Positions 50,841 to 59,888 of a stretch of 64,000 nt of DNA are shown here, piece by piece. The notes beneath the pieces are model-generated. The model worked only from the letters and a program-made list of their open reading frames with translations, had not been told where the DNA came from and did not search any database. The stretch lies in assembly GCF_042140125.1 (NCBI RefSeq), contig NZ_CP159473.1, one strand, 5' to 3'. Source of the DNA: Rhodophyticola sp017644125. Lineage in GTDB: Bacteria > Pseudomonadota > Alphaproteobacteria > Rhodobacterales > Rhodobacteraceae. Numbering within the stretch: position 1 is the first letter of the stretch; the number at the start of each line of letters is the position of its first letter. Position numbers and translations under genes: made by a program.

Positions 50841-51314
50841 ATGGCTCTGAGCCCCGAAGAAAGACTCGTCATCCGCGACAAGGAGATGATCCCCACGGTG
50901 CTGATCCGCGCGATGTTCGTGCTGTGCCTGTGTGTGCTGATCATCGTGGCCTATGCCACCGCGACCAATCGCCCGCTGGAGGCGCTGCCGCCCTCGCTTG
51001 AGGAACGGCCGGTGGCGCAGGAGCGGATGATCCGCCTGTTCGGCGAAATGGATGGCTCCGCCCGTGTACTCGACATGGACGGCAATGTGATCGCCACGCT
51101 GGCCGCCGATCAGGGCGGGTTTGTTGCGGGCGTTTACCGGGTTCTGGAGCGTGAACGGGGGGCCGTCGGGCTGACCGGTTCCGAACCCATACGACTGGTG
51201 CTCTTTTCAGACGGGCGCATCGGATTACGCGACGACTACACCGATTTCCGGGCCGAACTCATCGGTTTCGGGGCGGACAACACGCGGGTCTTCGCCCGCT
51301 TGCTGGAGGAATGA
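50841..51314 (+). CDS. puhC: Photosynthetic complex assembly protein PuhC
   Basis: Needed for reaction-centre/LH1 assembly; 157 residues. A single N-terminal membrane helix (VLIRAMFVLCLCVLIIVAYA, 20 residues) precedes a periplasmic domain containing DMDGNVIATLAADQGGFVAG (20 residues) near residue 77, with later FSDGRIGLRDDYT. Located directly after puhB, in canonical order. Its stop overlaps the next small gene (ATGA). Confidence 0.9.
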   Translation: MALSPEERLVIRDKEMIPTVLIRAMFVLCLCVLIIVAYATATNRPLEALPPSLEERPVAQERMIRLFGEMDGSARVLDMDGNVIATLAADQGGFVAGVYRVLERERGAVGLTGSEPIRLVLFSDGRIGLRDDYTDFRAELIGFGADNTRVFARLLEE

Positions 51315-51616
51315 CCAACATGGGACTGTTTACCAGAGAAACCGAAACGGCGCCTTGCCAGGTTGAGGTAAGCCACAAGTTCGACAGCCTGCACGCGCAT
51401 ATGAAATTTCTGAACGGCGCGGTGATCCATCCCGGGGACGAAGTGCTCGTCCACGGCGCTCCGATCATGGCGCCCTATGGCGAGGTCGTGATCGAGGACC
51501 GCATGGCCACGATCACCCGGGCCTCCAAGCTGGAACAGCTCTGGACCCGGATGACCGGCGATTTCGAGTTCATGGAACTCTGCGAATTTTCCTTCAGTGA
51601 GGAGGTCTCGGTATGA
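51311..51616 (+). CDS. Small conserved PGC protein before acsF, function unknown
   Basis: 101 residues, predicted soluble, without a recognised domain. It lies exactly between puhC and acsF, where Rhodobacter capsulatus has orf55 (sometimes called puhD), though I cannot establish homology by eye. Visible: HKFDSLHAHMKFLNGAVIHP near residue 22 (20 residues), a beta-rich EVLVHGAPIMAPYGEVVIED stretch near residue 43, and an acidic C-terminus. It is coupled on both sides: ATGA with puhC and ATGA with acsF. A role in the AcsF cyclase or reaction-centre assembly is possible by context. Confidence 0.8.
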   Translation: MTNMGLFTRETETAPCQVEVSHKFDSLHAHMKFLNGAVIHPGDEVLVHGAPIMAPYGEVVIEDRMATITRASKLEQLWTRMTGDFEFMELCEFSFSEEVSV

Positions 51617-52728
51617 ACGTCCAACGCACCCATTCCGCCGACGCCGCGACCGTCGAAGAGGCCCTGGCCGCCGACAACCACCAGGGCGTCGTCGACAGCG
51701 AGGGCGCCACCGCGCTGGCCATGCAGAACACGCTTCTGACCCCGCGCTTCTACACCACCGATTTCGACGAGATGGACGCCATCGACGTGACACCCGTGCG
51801 CGCCGACTGGGACAAGCTCATCGCCCAGATGAAATCGGACCCGAACAAGGGCCATTTCAAGAAGAACGAAGACTGGGACAGCGTCGACTGGGAGAATATG
51901 GAGCCGAGGCTGAAAGCCGAGTTCATCGACTTTCTGGTGTCTTCCTGTACCGCCGAGTTTTCGGGATGCGTCCTTTACAAGGAGATGAAGCGGCGCGGCA
52001 ATAACGAGGATATCGTGACGCTGTTCCAGCTCATGGCGCGGGACGAGGCGCGCCATGCGGGCTTCATCAACGATGCGCTCCGCGAGGCGGGCATCGCCGT
52101 CAATCTGGGCTTTCTGACGCAGAAGAAGAAGTACACCTATTTCCGGCCCAAGTTCATCTACTACGCCACCTACCTGTCGGAAAAGATCGGCTATGCCCGC
52201 TACATCACCATCTACCGGCATCTGGAGAAGCACCCGGAGCATCGGTTCCACCCGATCTTCAAGTGGTTCCGGGAGTGGTGCAACGACGAGTTCAGCCATG
52301 GCGAGGCCTTCGCGCTGCTGATGAAGACCGATCCGAAACTGACCAGCGGCGGCAACGTCCTGTGGATCAAGTTCTTCCTCACCGCGGTCTATTCCACCAT
52401 GTATGTCCGCGATCATCAGCGCCCGGCTTTTCACGAGGCGCTGGGGGTGGATCCCGACTGGTACGGGCAGGAGGTCTTCCGCAAGACCTCCGCGATTTCC
52501 GAGCAGATCTTCCCGATCACGCTCGATATCGACCATCCGCGCTGGATGAAGGGTCTGAAGCGGCTGCAAAAGGCCAATGCCGATCTGGCGGCGGCCAAGC
52601 AGCGCGGCAGCCTGCTGGGTCGTATCGGGCCCAGCGCGCGCGCCGCGATGGCGTTTGTCTCCCTCTTCACCATTCCGGCCAAGAAACACGCCGTGCCGGA
52701 CACCACGAGAATGGAGCCCGCCTACTGA
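51613..52728 (+). CDS. acsF: Aerobic Mg-protoporphyrin IX monomethyl ester (oxidative) cyclase AcsF
   Basis: Oxygen-dependent di-iron enzyme forming the isocyclic ring E to give divinylprotochlorophyllide; 371 residues. Ligand motifs in order: SSCTAEFSGCVLYKEMKRRG (20 residues) near residue 113, LMARDEARHAGFINDALREA (20 residues) near residue 139, and WCNDEFSHGEAFALLMKTDP (20 residues) near residue 220. EARH and EFSH are the ExxH ligand pairs. No BchE cyclase is in the window, so this step appears aerobic here. Confidence 0.95.
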   Translation: MNVQRTHSADAATVEEALAADNHQGVVDSEGATALAMQNTLLTPRFYTTDFDEMDAIDVTPVRADWDKLIAQMKSDPNKGHFKKNEDWDSVDWENMEPRLKAEFIDFLVSSCTAEFSGCVLYKEMKRRGNNEDIVTLFQLMARDEARHAGFINDALREAGIAVNLGFLTQKKKYTYFRPKFIYYATYLSEKIGYARYITIYRHLEKHPEHRFHPIFKWFREWCNDEFSHGEAFALLMKTDPKLTSGGNVLWIKFFLTAVYSTMYVRDHQRPAFHEALGVDPDWYGQEVFRKTSAISEQIFPITLDIDHPRWMKGLKRLQKANADLAAAKQRGSLLGRIGPSARAAMAFVSLFTIPAKKHAVPDTTRMEPAY

Positions 52729-53546
52729 TGCTCGCCTCCCCCTGGATCGCGGCCCTTGTGGCACTGTTTCTCTGGTGGTTCTCCACCGGCGCGATCCTTG
52801 TGGCGGTGCGCCGCGCCGAACGGGAAGGCGGCAATGCCCGCCAATGGGTGGTTCTCATGAACCTCCCTTTTCTCGTCCTCGGGGCGGTCGGTTTTCTCGA
52901 CACGCTGGGGAACACCTCCGTCGCGGGGGCCTATATCGGCTTTCTCTCGGCGCTTGCGCTCTGGGGCTGGGTGGAACTCACCTTCCTGACCGGCGTCATC
53001 ACCGGCCCCTATCGCGGCTATGCCAGGGACGGTGCCCCGGAATGGGAACGCTTCGTGCGCGCCTGGGGCACGGTCGCCTATCACGAACTGCTGCTTCTCG
53101 GGCTGCTTCTGGCGATGGTCTTCGCCTCTTGGGGCGCCGAAAACCAGTTCGGCACCTGGACCTTCGCGATTCTCTTCGCGGCGCGCATCAGCGCCAAGCT
53201 GAACCTCTATCTCGGTGTGCGCAAAATCAATCTGGAGTTCATTCCCGAACACCTTACCCACCTGTCCAGCCATTTCCGCGTCGCGCGCATGAACGCGCTG
53301 TTCCCGGTGTCGATCACCGGGCTCAGCTTCGCGCTGGCTTGCTGGATGGAACGCCTCTGGGGGGCGCAAACCACGGGCGATATCGTGGGCTTTGCCCTGC
53401 TTGCCGCGCTAACCGCGCTGGCGCTCCTGGAGCACTGGTTCATGGTCCTGCCCCTGCCCGACGAAAAACTCTGGCGCTGGATGCTGCCAGACCCGACCCC
53501 GGGGCCCCGGCCCCGGGATACGACACCTAGCCAGACGATGAAGTGA
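52728..53546 (+). CDS. puhE: PuhE, putative photosynthetic complex assembly membrane protein
   Basis: 272 residues with about seven membrane helices, of the PuhE (orf274) family that affects reaction-centre and bacteriochlorophyll levels. The block VLLMNLPFLVLG-like (VVLMNLPFLVLGAVGFLDTL, 20 residues) is near residue 42, LALWGWVELTFLTGVITGPY (20 residues) near residue 77, and HLTHLSSHFRVARMNALFPV (20 residues) near residue 178. The ATG at 52728 forms TGATG with the acsF stop. A GC-rich palindromic stretch lies in its last 20 codons. hemA follows after 9 bases. Confidence 0.87.
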   Translation: MLASPWIAALVALFLWWFSTGAILVAVRRAEREGGNARQWVVLMNLPFLVLGAVGFLDTLGNTSVAGAYIGFLSALALWGWVELTFLTGVITGPYRGYARDGAPEWERFVRAWGTVAYHELLLLGLLLAMVFASWGAENQFGTWTFAILFAARISAKLNLYLGVRKINLEFIPEHLTHLSSHFRVARMNALFPVSITGLSFALACWMERLWGAQTTGDIVGFALLAALTALALLEHWFMVLPLPDEKLWRWMLPDPTPGPRPRDTTPSQTMK

Positions 53547-53555
53547 GGATGCCCG

Positions 53556-54771
53556 ATGAAATTTGACCAGCTGTTCCAAAATCAGCTCGACCAGTTGAAG
53601 GAAGAGGGCAACTACCGCATCTTCGCCGAGTTGCAGCGCAAGTGCGGCGCGTTTCCCAAGGTCGTCAATCATCACGAGGATGGCACGCGCGACGTGACCG
53701 TCTGGTGCTCCAACGACTATCTCGGCATGGGCCAGCACCCCAAGGTCGTGAACACGATGGTCGAGGCGGTGCAGAATTGCGGCACCGGCGCAGGCGGCAC
53801 ACGCAACATCTCGGGCAACGCCTATCATCACAAGCGGCTGGAGGCGGAACTGGCCGACCTCCATCAGAAGGAAGACGCGCTGCTCTTCACCTCCGGCTAT
53901 GTCTCGAACTGGGCCGCGCTCTCCACGCTCGGGTCGCGCTTGCCCAATGCCGTGATTTCTCAGCGACGAGCTGAACCACGCCTCGATGATCGAAGGCATT
54001 CGCCATGCGCGCTGCCAGAAGGCCATCTGGAAGCATAACGACCCCGAAGATCTCGACCGCAAGCTGGCGGCCCTGCCCGCCAACGCAACCAAGATCGTGG
54101 CCTTCGAATCCGTCTATTCGATGGATGGCGACATCGCCCCGATCAGGAAAATTCTCGATGTCTGCGACAAGCATGGCGCCATGTCCTATATCGACGAGGT
54201 GCATGCGGTGGGCATGTATGGCCCGCGCGGTGGCGGCGTTGCCGAACGTGAGGGCCTGATGGACCGGATCACGCTGATCGAAGGAACGCTCGGCAAGGCC
54301 TTCGGCGTGGTCGGTGGCTACATCACCGGCTCCCACGCGCTCTGCGATTTCATCCGCAGCTTTGCCAGCGGCTTCATTTTCACCACCGCGCTGCCGCCCG
54401 CCTGTGCCGCGGCCGCGACGGCGTCGATCCGGCATCTCAAGGAAAGCAGCATCGAACGGGACATGCAGAAACGGCAGGTCAAACGCCTGCGGCAGCGTCT
54501 CGATGCCGAGGGCATTCCCCATGTGGACAACCCAAGCCATATCATCCCGGTGATGGTGAAGGATCCGGTCAAATGCCGGATGCTCAGCGATATCCTGATG
54601 GACCAGTTCGGGATCTACGTGCAGCCGATCAATTATCCGACCGTTCCCAAAGGCACCGAGCGGCTGCGCTTCACCCCCGGCCCGCTGCATACGGACGCCG
54701 ATATCGACTATCTGGTCGAGGCGCTGAAAACGCTTTGGAAGCAATGCGCCATCGCCCATGCCGTGGCCTGA
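53556..54771 (+). CDS. hemA: 5-aminolevulinate synthase HemA, with an apparent single-base frameshift
   Basis: PLP enzyme making 5-aminolevulinate from glycine and succinyl-CoA, the entry to tetrapyrroles. The first frame runs 53556-54038: QNQLDQLKEEGNYRIFAELQ (20 residues), NDYLGMGQHPKVV, GGTRNISGNAYHHKRLEAEL (20 residues). The second frame carries MIEGIRHARCQKAIW, YIDEVHAVGMYGPRGGGVAE (20 residues) and the PLP-Lys region ITLIEGTLGKAFGVVGGYI. The first frame runs into nonsense after SRLPNAVI. Deleting one T in the TTT at 53956-53958 gives ...AVILSDELNHASMIEG and restores a 404-residue enzyme. This is more likely a sequence error than a dead gene. Confidence 0.9.
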
Positions 54772-54936
54772 ATCGGCGGGGTTCTGCGCTTGGGTTCCGT
54801 AACGTAAGCGCCTGAAACAGAGCCGTTATTTGCGTAAATCCGTCGCGTTTTCGTGATCGGAGCAAAAAAATGTGTGGTCTCTTCCCGGATTGCGTTAGGT
54901 ATAGACCCGAACGTGAATATGGAAGGGAGTATACCT

Positions 54937-55392
54937 ATGAACCGCACGATGATTCTCGCCGCGGCGGCAACACTTCTCACGGCACCCATGGCCTTCGCCG
55001 ACAGCCACGCTGCCACGCCAAGCGGCGATGCAGAGGCGGGCGAGGCGGCGTTTCGTCAGTGCATCGCGTGCCACGTCGTGGTGGATGCGGAGGGCGAAAC
55101 CCTTGCCGGGCGCAACGCCCGCACCGGTCCGAACCTCTACCGCATTTCCGGGCGGACCGCCGGCACGGTTGAGGATTTCCGGTATTCCGGCTCCATGGTC
55201 GAAGCCGGGGAGGCCGGTCTGGTCTGGGACGAGGAAACCTTCGTGGCCTATGTTCAGGATCCCACCGGCTTCCTGCGTGAGTTTCTCGACGAAAGCGGCG
55301 CACGCGGCTCGATGAGCTTCCGCGTCCGGTCCGAGGAAGACGCCGCGGATCTTTACGCCTATCTGGCGTCGCTGGCCCCGGCCGAGGAATAG
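54937..55392 (+). CDS. cycA: Soluble c-type cytochrome (cytochrome c2 family)
   Basis: Probable periplasmic electron carrier between the bc1 complex and the reaction centre, or donor to PufC; 151 residues with a signal peptide (MNRTMILAAAATLLTAPMAF then a cleavage site after AFA). The haem motif CIACH is near residue 47. The methionine ligand is probably in GSMSFRV near residue 126. The ATG at 54937 has GGAAGGGAG upstream. It follows hemA after 165 bases that contain an unconfirmed promoter and no gene. The gene symbol is given by position and family. Confidence 0.8.
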   Translation: MNRTMILAAAATLLTAPMAFADSHAATPSGDAEAGEAAFRQCIACHVVVDAEGETLAGRNARTGPNLYRISGRTAGTVEDFRYSGSMVEAGEAGLVWDEETFVAYVQDPTGFLREFLDESGARGSMSFRVRSEEDAADLYAYLASLAPAEE

Positions 55393-55428
55393 ATCCCTCC
55401 CGCCGACGGCGGAGGGCGAAACATGGTT

Positions 55429-55457
55429 AAAAAGGCGGCCCTCGGGGCCGCCTTTTT
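55429..55457. terminator. Bidirectional intrinsic terminator between cycA and bchO
   Basis: AAAAAGGCGGCCC (55429-55441) pairs with GGGCCGCCTTTTT (55445-55457) with a three-base loop, giving a U-tract on both strands. It serves the long + operon and the convergent bchO run, whose stop codon it touches. Confidence 0.93.
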
Positions 55458-56371
55458 CAGTCGCGAATCCGGGCGGCGGCAAACCCCGCGATTTCCGCCA
55501 GAACGCGCTCCGGCGCTTCTTCATGCGCGATATGGCCCACCCCATCCAGCCGCAGCAGCCGTGCATCGGGCATCGCACCCGCCGCCCGTTCCGCCACGGC
55601 CAGCGGAACCGCGCTGTCGTCGGTCCCGTGCAGGAACAGCGCCGGCACCTCGATCTCCGGCAGCGCGCGGGTCAACTCCTCCAGCGACCATGCCGCCATC
55701 ATCGCCAGCGTGCCTTCGACATGTTTCCGGTCGGAAATCAGCCGCTGGTAGAGCCGCAGCCCCTCCTCGCTCAGCTCCGTCCCCGACGTGCCGACCAGAT
55801 TGCGCACGCTGGCCATCGATGCGCCGCCCCGCGCCAGCAGCAGGCCCGCAAACGGGTTCAGCACCAGCGCCTTGGCCATGATCGGAAACAGCCAGCCCGC
55901 CGCGCCCTTGAAGTTTTCCAGGGCGCCGTTGATGATCACGACCCCCTGCGGCGGCACCGCCATCGTCCGCGCCAGTTGCAGCGCCACGGCGGAGCCCGCG
56001 GAATGCCCGACGATAAGCCGCGGCTCCGCCTCCAGATGCGCCAGCAACGCGGCGACGTCCAGCGCCACCGCCGGCAGGCCCGAGCGCCCCCGCGCACCGG
56101 TTCGGGTAAACCCATGCCCCGGCAGGTCCAGCGCGATCACCCGGTGTTGCCTGGCCAGTTCAGGCATCACCTCGCGCCATGAATGGCTGGATGCGCCCGC
56201 CCCGTGCAGCAAAAGCAGATCGGGACCATCCCCCATGATCTGCACATGCCACCGATGCGGGGCGGCGGCGACGATCCGGCTATGGCCGACCAGCGGCCAG
56301 TCATCCGGCACCACCCCTTTGGCGGGGTGCGGGAGCGCCGCGCGCGCAGGATCGTCTGCGGCGGCGCTCAT
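55457..56371 (-). CDS. bchO: BchO, alpha/beta-hydrolase of bacteriochlorophyll synthesis
   Basis: Alpha/beta-fold hydrolase linked to the magnesium chelatase genes; 304 residues. The oxyanion block DLLLLHGAGASSHSWREVMP (20 residues) is near residue 48, the nucleophile elbow LIVGHSAGSAVALQLARTMA (20 residues) near residue 118 (GHSAGS), the late Asp in FLHGTDDSAVPL near residue 244, and the catalytic His in GVGHIAHEEAP near residue 275. It starts in ATGA overlap with bchD. The precise reaction is not established; a role with Mg-chelatase is commonly assumed. Confidence 0.93.
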   Translation of the reverse strand: MSAAADDPARAALPHPAKGVVPDDWPLVGHSRIVAAAPHRWHVQIMGDGPDLLLLHGAGASSHSWREVMPELARQHRVIALDLPGHGFTRTGARGRSGLPAVALDVAALLAHLEAEPRLIVGHSAGSAVALQLARTMAVPPQGVVIINGALENFKGAAGWLFPIMAKALVLNPFAGLLLARGGASMASVRNLVGTSGTELSEEGLRLYQRLISDRKHVEGTLAMMAAWSLEELTRALPEIEVPALFLHGTDDSAVPLAVAERAAGAMPDARLLRLDGVGHIAHEEAPERVLAEIAGFAAARIRD

Positions 56372-58074
56372 CCCGCGGGCTCCAGCGCCCCGTCTACCGC
56401 GCGCGACAGCATGCGCGCATCGGCGCGCGGCAGCGCCAGATAGGGCGTTCCCATTTCCCGGGCCAGATCGTTCAGCCCGGGCGCGGGCCGGTTGCCCATG
56501 TCGATGACGATCCCGGGAACCCCCCGCGCCCTCAGCGCCCGGGCCATCAGGGCCGCGTCCTCCGCCGCCCGTGCCCGGCTCGGCGTACCGTCCAGCGCCA
56601 CATTCGCGCGCCCGTCGGTCAACAGCGCGACGGAGGGCGTCATCCCCTTGCTGCGCGCCAGCAAACACATCTCCAGCGCGCCTTTCAGACCCGCGGCCAG
56701 CGGCGTGCCGCCGCCACCGGGCAGGCTTCCCAGCCGCCGCTTGGTCTGCACCAGCGACCGGGTGGGCGGCAACAGCACCTCCGCCCCGTCGCCGCGAAAC
56801 GCAATCAGCGCGACGTAATCGCGGCGCGCATAAGCCTCCGACAACAGCAATTCCACCGCGCCCTTCGCTTCGGCCAGACGTGACAACGCGGCCGAGCCCG
56901 ACGCATCGACCACGAAGATGATCGCCCTGTCAGAGCGCTCTTCGAATTGCCGAAGCCGGATGTCGCTGACACGGATATGAAGCCGGTCGGCATCGCCGCT
57001 TGCCTGCCGCCGGATCGGTTGCCATGGCGCCGCGGCGCGCAGGGTCGCGACCAGATCAACCCGGGCCTCGCCGCCCGGGTGCCCCGGCCGGGAGGGCATG
57101 GGCCGCCCGCGCCGGTTGCCTTTCTTCCGCGCCCCGGTGCCGGCGCTGCCCGCGGCGGCGCGCGCGGCCTTTCCGGCCTCCAGCCGGTCCAGAAGATCGG
57201 GGGGCAGCATTGCCCGGGCGGCTTCCAGCAGGATCTCCTGCGGTATGGCTTCGGGCTGCGTGCTCTCGTCGCTGTCGTCGGGCGGGTCCGGCGGCTCGGG
57301 CGTGTCCGGCTCGGCCGGGTCTTCCTCTTCCTCCTCCGCGGGCGGCGCGGGGATCTGCGTGGCCCGCGGCGCCAGCACCAGTTCGACGGCCACGATCAGG
57401 TCCGGCTCGTCCACCTCGCTCTCACCCGACAATGCCGCCGCCGCCCGCGCAACCGCCAGTGCAAGCAGCGGTGCCCGAAGCGACCGGACGCCCAGCCGAT
57501 GCGCAACCTCCGCGATTTCCGCAATCGCGGTATCGGGCAGGGTGACGCGGGGCAGAAGCGCGCGCGCCTCGGCCAGCGCGCCCGGATCCATTGCCAGCGG
57601 CGGGGCGTCCCCCAATGCAAGATCGGACAGGTCCAGATGGATCGCCACGCGGTCCGCAAGCGCGCCGGCCAGCGTCTCATCGGGCTCCGCGCCTTCGTCC
57701 AGCGCGACAAGGGACAGCCCGTCCTGCCGGTCCAGCGCGGCGGCGAGCCGCGCGGCAAGCCCGGGCGTGGTGCGTTCCGCCATCGGCAGGATCAGCACCG
57801 ACGGCTGCGAAAGAATGCCTTCGGTCCGGCTCAGCCTTCCGCTGGCCAGCGTCGCCGCCAGATCGACGCCGCCGAAAAGCGCATCGTCTCCGATATTGGG
57901 GTGCAATCGACGCGGATTTCGACCCTGAACCGCAAGATAGAGACCATCCATGAACCGGTCCCGCACCGGGCCGGACCGGGCGCGAAGCCAGATGCCGCCC
58001 AAACCGGCAGGGTCCAGCGCAAAGCAGGCAAGCGCCAGATTGGCGTTGGTCCAGCGCTGGTCATTGCCGTTCAC
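56368..58074 (-). CDS. bchD: Magnesium chelatase subunit BchD
   Basis: AAA+/VWA subunit that joins BchI and BchH in magnesium chelatase; 568 residues. The N-terminal AAA-like half lacks a clear P-loop, as usual for BchD. It is followed by an acidic Pro/Glu-rich linker (AEEEEEDPAEPDTPEPPDPP, 20 residues) near residue 255 and a C-terminal von Willebrand A domain with the MIDAS motif FVVDASGSAALSRLAEAKGA (20 residues) near residue 388. The start is GTG at 58074, in GTGA overlap with bchI. The longer in-frame ATG at 58299 lies in bchI. Confidence 0.93.
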   Translation of the reverse strand: MNGNDQRWTNANLALACFALDPAGLGGIWLRARSGPVRDRFMDGLYLAVQGRNPRRLHPNIGDDALFGGVDLAATLASGRLSRTEGILSQPSVLILPMAERTTPGLAARLAAALDRQDGLSLVALDEGAEPDETLAGALADRVAIHLDLSDLALGDAPPLAMDPGALAEARALLPRVTLPDTAIAEIAEVAHRLGVRSLRAPLLALAVARAAAALSGESEVDEPDLIVAVELVLAPRATQIPAPPAEEEEEDPAEPDTPEPPDPPDDSDESTQPEAIPQEILLEAARAMLPPDLLDRLEAGKAARAAAGSAGTGARKKGNRRGRPMPSRPGHPGGEARVDLVATLRAAAPWQPIRRQASGDADRLHIRVSDIRLRQFEERSDRAIIFVVDASGSAALSRLAEAKGAVELLLSEAYARRDYVALIAFRGDGAEVLLPPTRSLVQTKRRLGSLPGGGGTPLAAGLKGALEMCLLARSKGMTPSVALLTDGRANVALDGTPSRARAAEDAALMARALRARGVPGIVIDMGNRPAPGLNDLAREMGTPYLALPRADARMLSRAVDGALEPAG

Positions 58075-59075
58075 CCAAGCACCTCCTCCACCTGCCGGGC
58101 CACCCGCGTCGTGCTGCCGGCCTCGTCCAGCGGATCGCGCCGCAGGCGGTGCCTGAGCGCCGAAGCCGCCACCGATCGCAGATGGTCCCGCGTGACCGAT
58201 GTCGCGCCGTCGAACGCGGCAAGCGCGCGCGCGGCGCGCAACAGCGTCAACTCTCCACGCAGCCCGTCCGAGCCAAGCGCCACGCATAACTCGGCGCAAT
58301 CCCGCAGCACGTTTTCCGAAGCCTCGATGCCGGCGAGCACCTCCCGCGCGGCCACGATCCTGCCGCGCAAGGCCATGTCATCCGCGCGCCATGCCCCGCC
58401 GAAACTGGCGCGATCCCGGTCAAACGCATCCCGGCGCTTGACCACTTCGATCCGCACATCGATATCCGTGGGCGAGGTCACCTCCACCGACAGGCCAAAC
58501 CGGTCCAGAAGCTGGGGCCGCAATTCGCCTTCCTCCGGATTGCCCGACCCGACCAGCACAAACCGCGCCGCATGGCGGATCGAAAGCCCCTCGCGCTCCA
58601 CCACGTTTTCGCCCGACTGGGCCACATCCAGCAGCAGATCGACCAGATGATCCTCCAGCAGGTTCACCTCGTCGATGTAGAGATAGCCGCGATTGGCCCG
58701 CGCCAGCAGGCCCGGCTCGAACGCCTTTTCGCCCTGGGTCAGCGCCCGTTCGATATCAAGCGCCCCCACCACCCGATCCTCGGTCGCGCCAAGCGGCAGG
58801 TCGATCACCGGCGTCGGTTTCTCGATCAGGCCGCTGTCCTTGAGATTGGCCCAGTCCGGCACATCCTCCGCGCGGGCCGAGTTCACCGGGCATCCGGCCA
58901 CCGCCATGATCGGCGGCAGCAGCGCCGCCAGCCCGCGCACGGCGGTCGATTTCCCGGTGCCCCGATCCCCGAACACCAGAACGCCGCCGATGCCGGGGTC
59001 GATCGCGGTCAGGATCATGGCTTGTTTCATTTCCTCCTGGCCGACAATGGCCGAAAACGGAAAAGCGTTGGTCAT
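58071..59075 (-). CDS. bchI: Magnesium chelatase ATPase subunit BchI
   Basis: AAA+ motor that powers Mg insertion; 334 residues. Walker A VLVFGDRGTGKSTAVRGLAA (20 residues) is near residue 33, Walker B GYLYIDEVNLLEDHLVDLLL (20 residues) near residue 134, and GLSVEVTSPTDIDVRIEVVK (20 residues) near residue 192, a family block. The bchI-bchD-bchO order, coupled by 4-base overlaps, is standard. crtA ends seven bases upstream, so crtA-bchIDO may be one transcript. Confidence 0.96.
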   Translation of the reverse strand: MTNAFPFSAIVGQEEMKQAMILTAIDPGIGGVLVFGDRGTGKSTAVRGLAALLPPIMAVAGCPVNSARAEDVPDWANLKDSGLIEKPTPVIDLPLGATEDRVVGALDIERALTQGEKAFEPGLLARANRGYLYIDEVNLLEDHLVDLLLDVAQSGENVVEREGLSIRHAARFVLVGSGNPEEGELRPQLLDRFGLSVEVTSPTDIDVRIEVVKRRDAFDRDRASFGGAWRADDMALRGRIVAAREVLAGIEASENVLRDCAELCVALGSDGLRGELTLLRAARALAAFDGATSVTRDHLRSVAASALRHRLRRDPLDEAGSTTRVARQVEEVLG

Positions 59076-59081
59076 GTAAAG

Positions 59082-59786
59082 TCAGGCCTTTTTGGTCGTC
59101 TGAAGGGGCACGCGCCCCTCCCATGTTCCGGTCACGTCATCGACACTGAATCGAGCATACAATTCCTCGGAAAACCAGCGCTCCTCTCGCACGGCCCTGA
59201 TTGCCCGCGCATGGGGGCCGTCGGCGCGGGCAAAACCGGCCATGGTCGCGGCGTCGGGCCAGATTGAAAAGGTCACCTGATGCAGCAGGGGCACCTCCCC
59301 CACGCCGATCTTGAACATCACGTTCGGGTCTTCGCCGATCACCTGGCTGATATCGGGCACCCGCCGCCAGAATCGCAGCGCGACGGAGGGTTTCAGCGTC
59401 GCGCGGGTCAGTGCCGCGATCGGCCCGTCAATCGGCGCATCAGATGTCTCGAACGGCGCCTGCCCCGACCACGCCCCGCGCGCCGACCGGCTGCCGAGAT
59501 AAAGCGTGCAGGTCTCGCTGGCCATCGCGGCATAGCGGCGGAACACCCGCGCTTGGTCCATCACCCGGCGCGCCGTCCCGGCATCGGGCCAGGTTGCCAG
59601 TATCGCATAGACGCCCGTGTTCGGGATCGGCGTGAAACCCTCCCCGGTGCCCGACCCGCAGAGCTTGAAAAACCCGATCTCGGGCAGCGCCTTCAGCGCG
59701 AATCGGGCCGTCGCCATTTGCCCGAATGCCCACAGGCGCGCGGCGAGGCTGTCGAAGCGGTACAGGCTCAGGGTCACGGCTTGCAT
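59082..59786 (-). CDS. crtA: Spheroidene monooxygenase CrtA
   Basis: Introduces the 2-keto group that turns spheroidene into spheroidenone under oxic conditions; 234 residues. CrtA family segments include TLSLYRFDSLAARLWAFGQM (20 residues) near residue 5, GFFKLCGSGTGEGFTPIPNT (20 residues) near residue 38, SETCTLYLGSRSARGAWSG near residue 90, and HQVTFSIWPDAATMAGFARA (20 residues) near residue 168. It diverges from crtI across PpsR-type sites and leads into bchIDO. Spheroidenone is the expected main carotenoid. Confidence 0.93.
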   Translation of the reverse strand: MQAVTLSLYRFDSLAARLWAFGQMATARFALKALPEIGFFKLCGSGTGEGFTPIPNTGVYAILATWPDAGTARRVMDQARVFRRYAAMASETCTLYLGSRSARGAWSGQAPFETSDAPIDGPIAALTRATLKPSVALRFWRRVPDISQVIGEDPNVMFKIGVGEVPLLHQVTFSIWPDAATMAGFARADGPHARAIRAVREERWFSEELYARFSVDDVTGTWEGRVPLQTTKKA

Positions 59787-59803
59787 GGTCGCATCCTCAA
59801 ATA

Positions 59804-59821
59804 TGTCAGATTTATCTGACA
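59804..59821. promoter_or_regulatory. PpsR/CrtJ-type operator, crtA-crtI site 1
   Basis: TGT-N12-ACA with a strong dyad, TGTCAGATTTATCTGACA, upstream of crtA (18 bases from its start) in the 136-base divergent gap. Confidence 0.8.
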
Positions 59822-59888
59822 GTCTTCGGCTAACCCGATCAGACGAAAGGAGAGTCAGGTCATCCGCTGAAGGTCAGCCGATGCCGTA

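Noticed and set aside
54786..54811. GCGCTT...AAGCGC stem after hemA as a terminator
   Set aside because: Only a 6-bp stem with a long loop and no T run; too weak to call.
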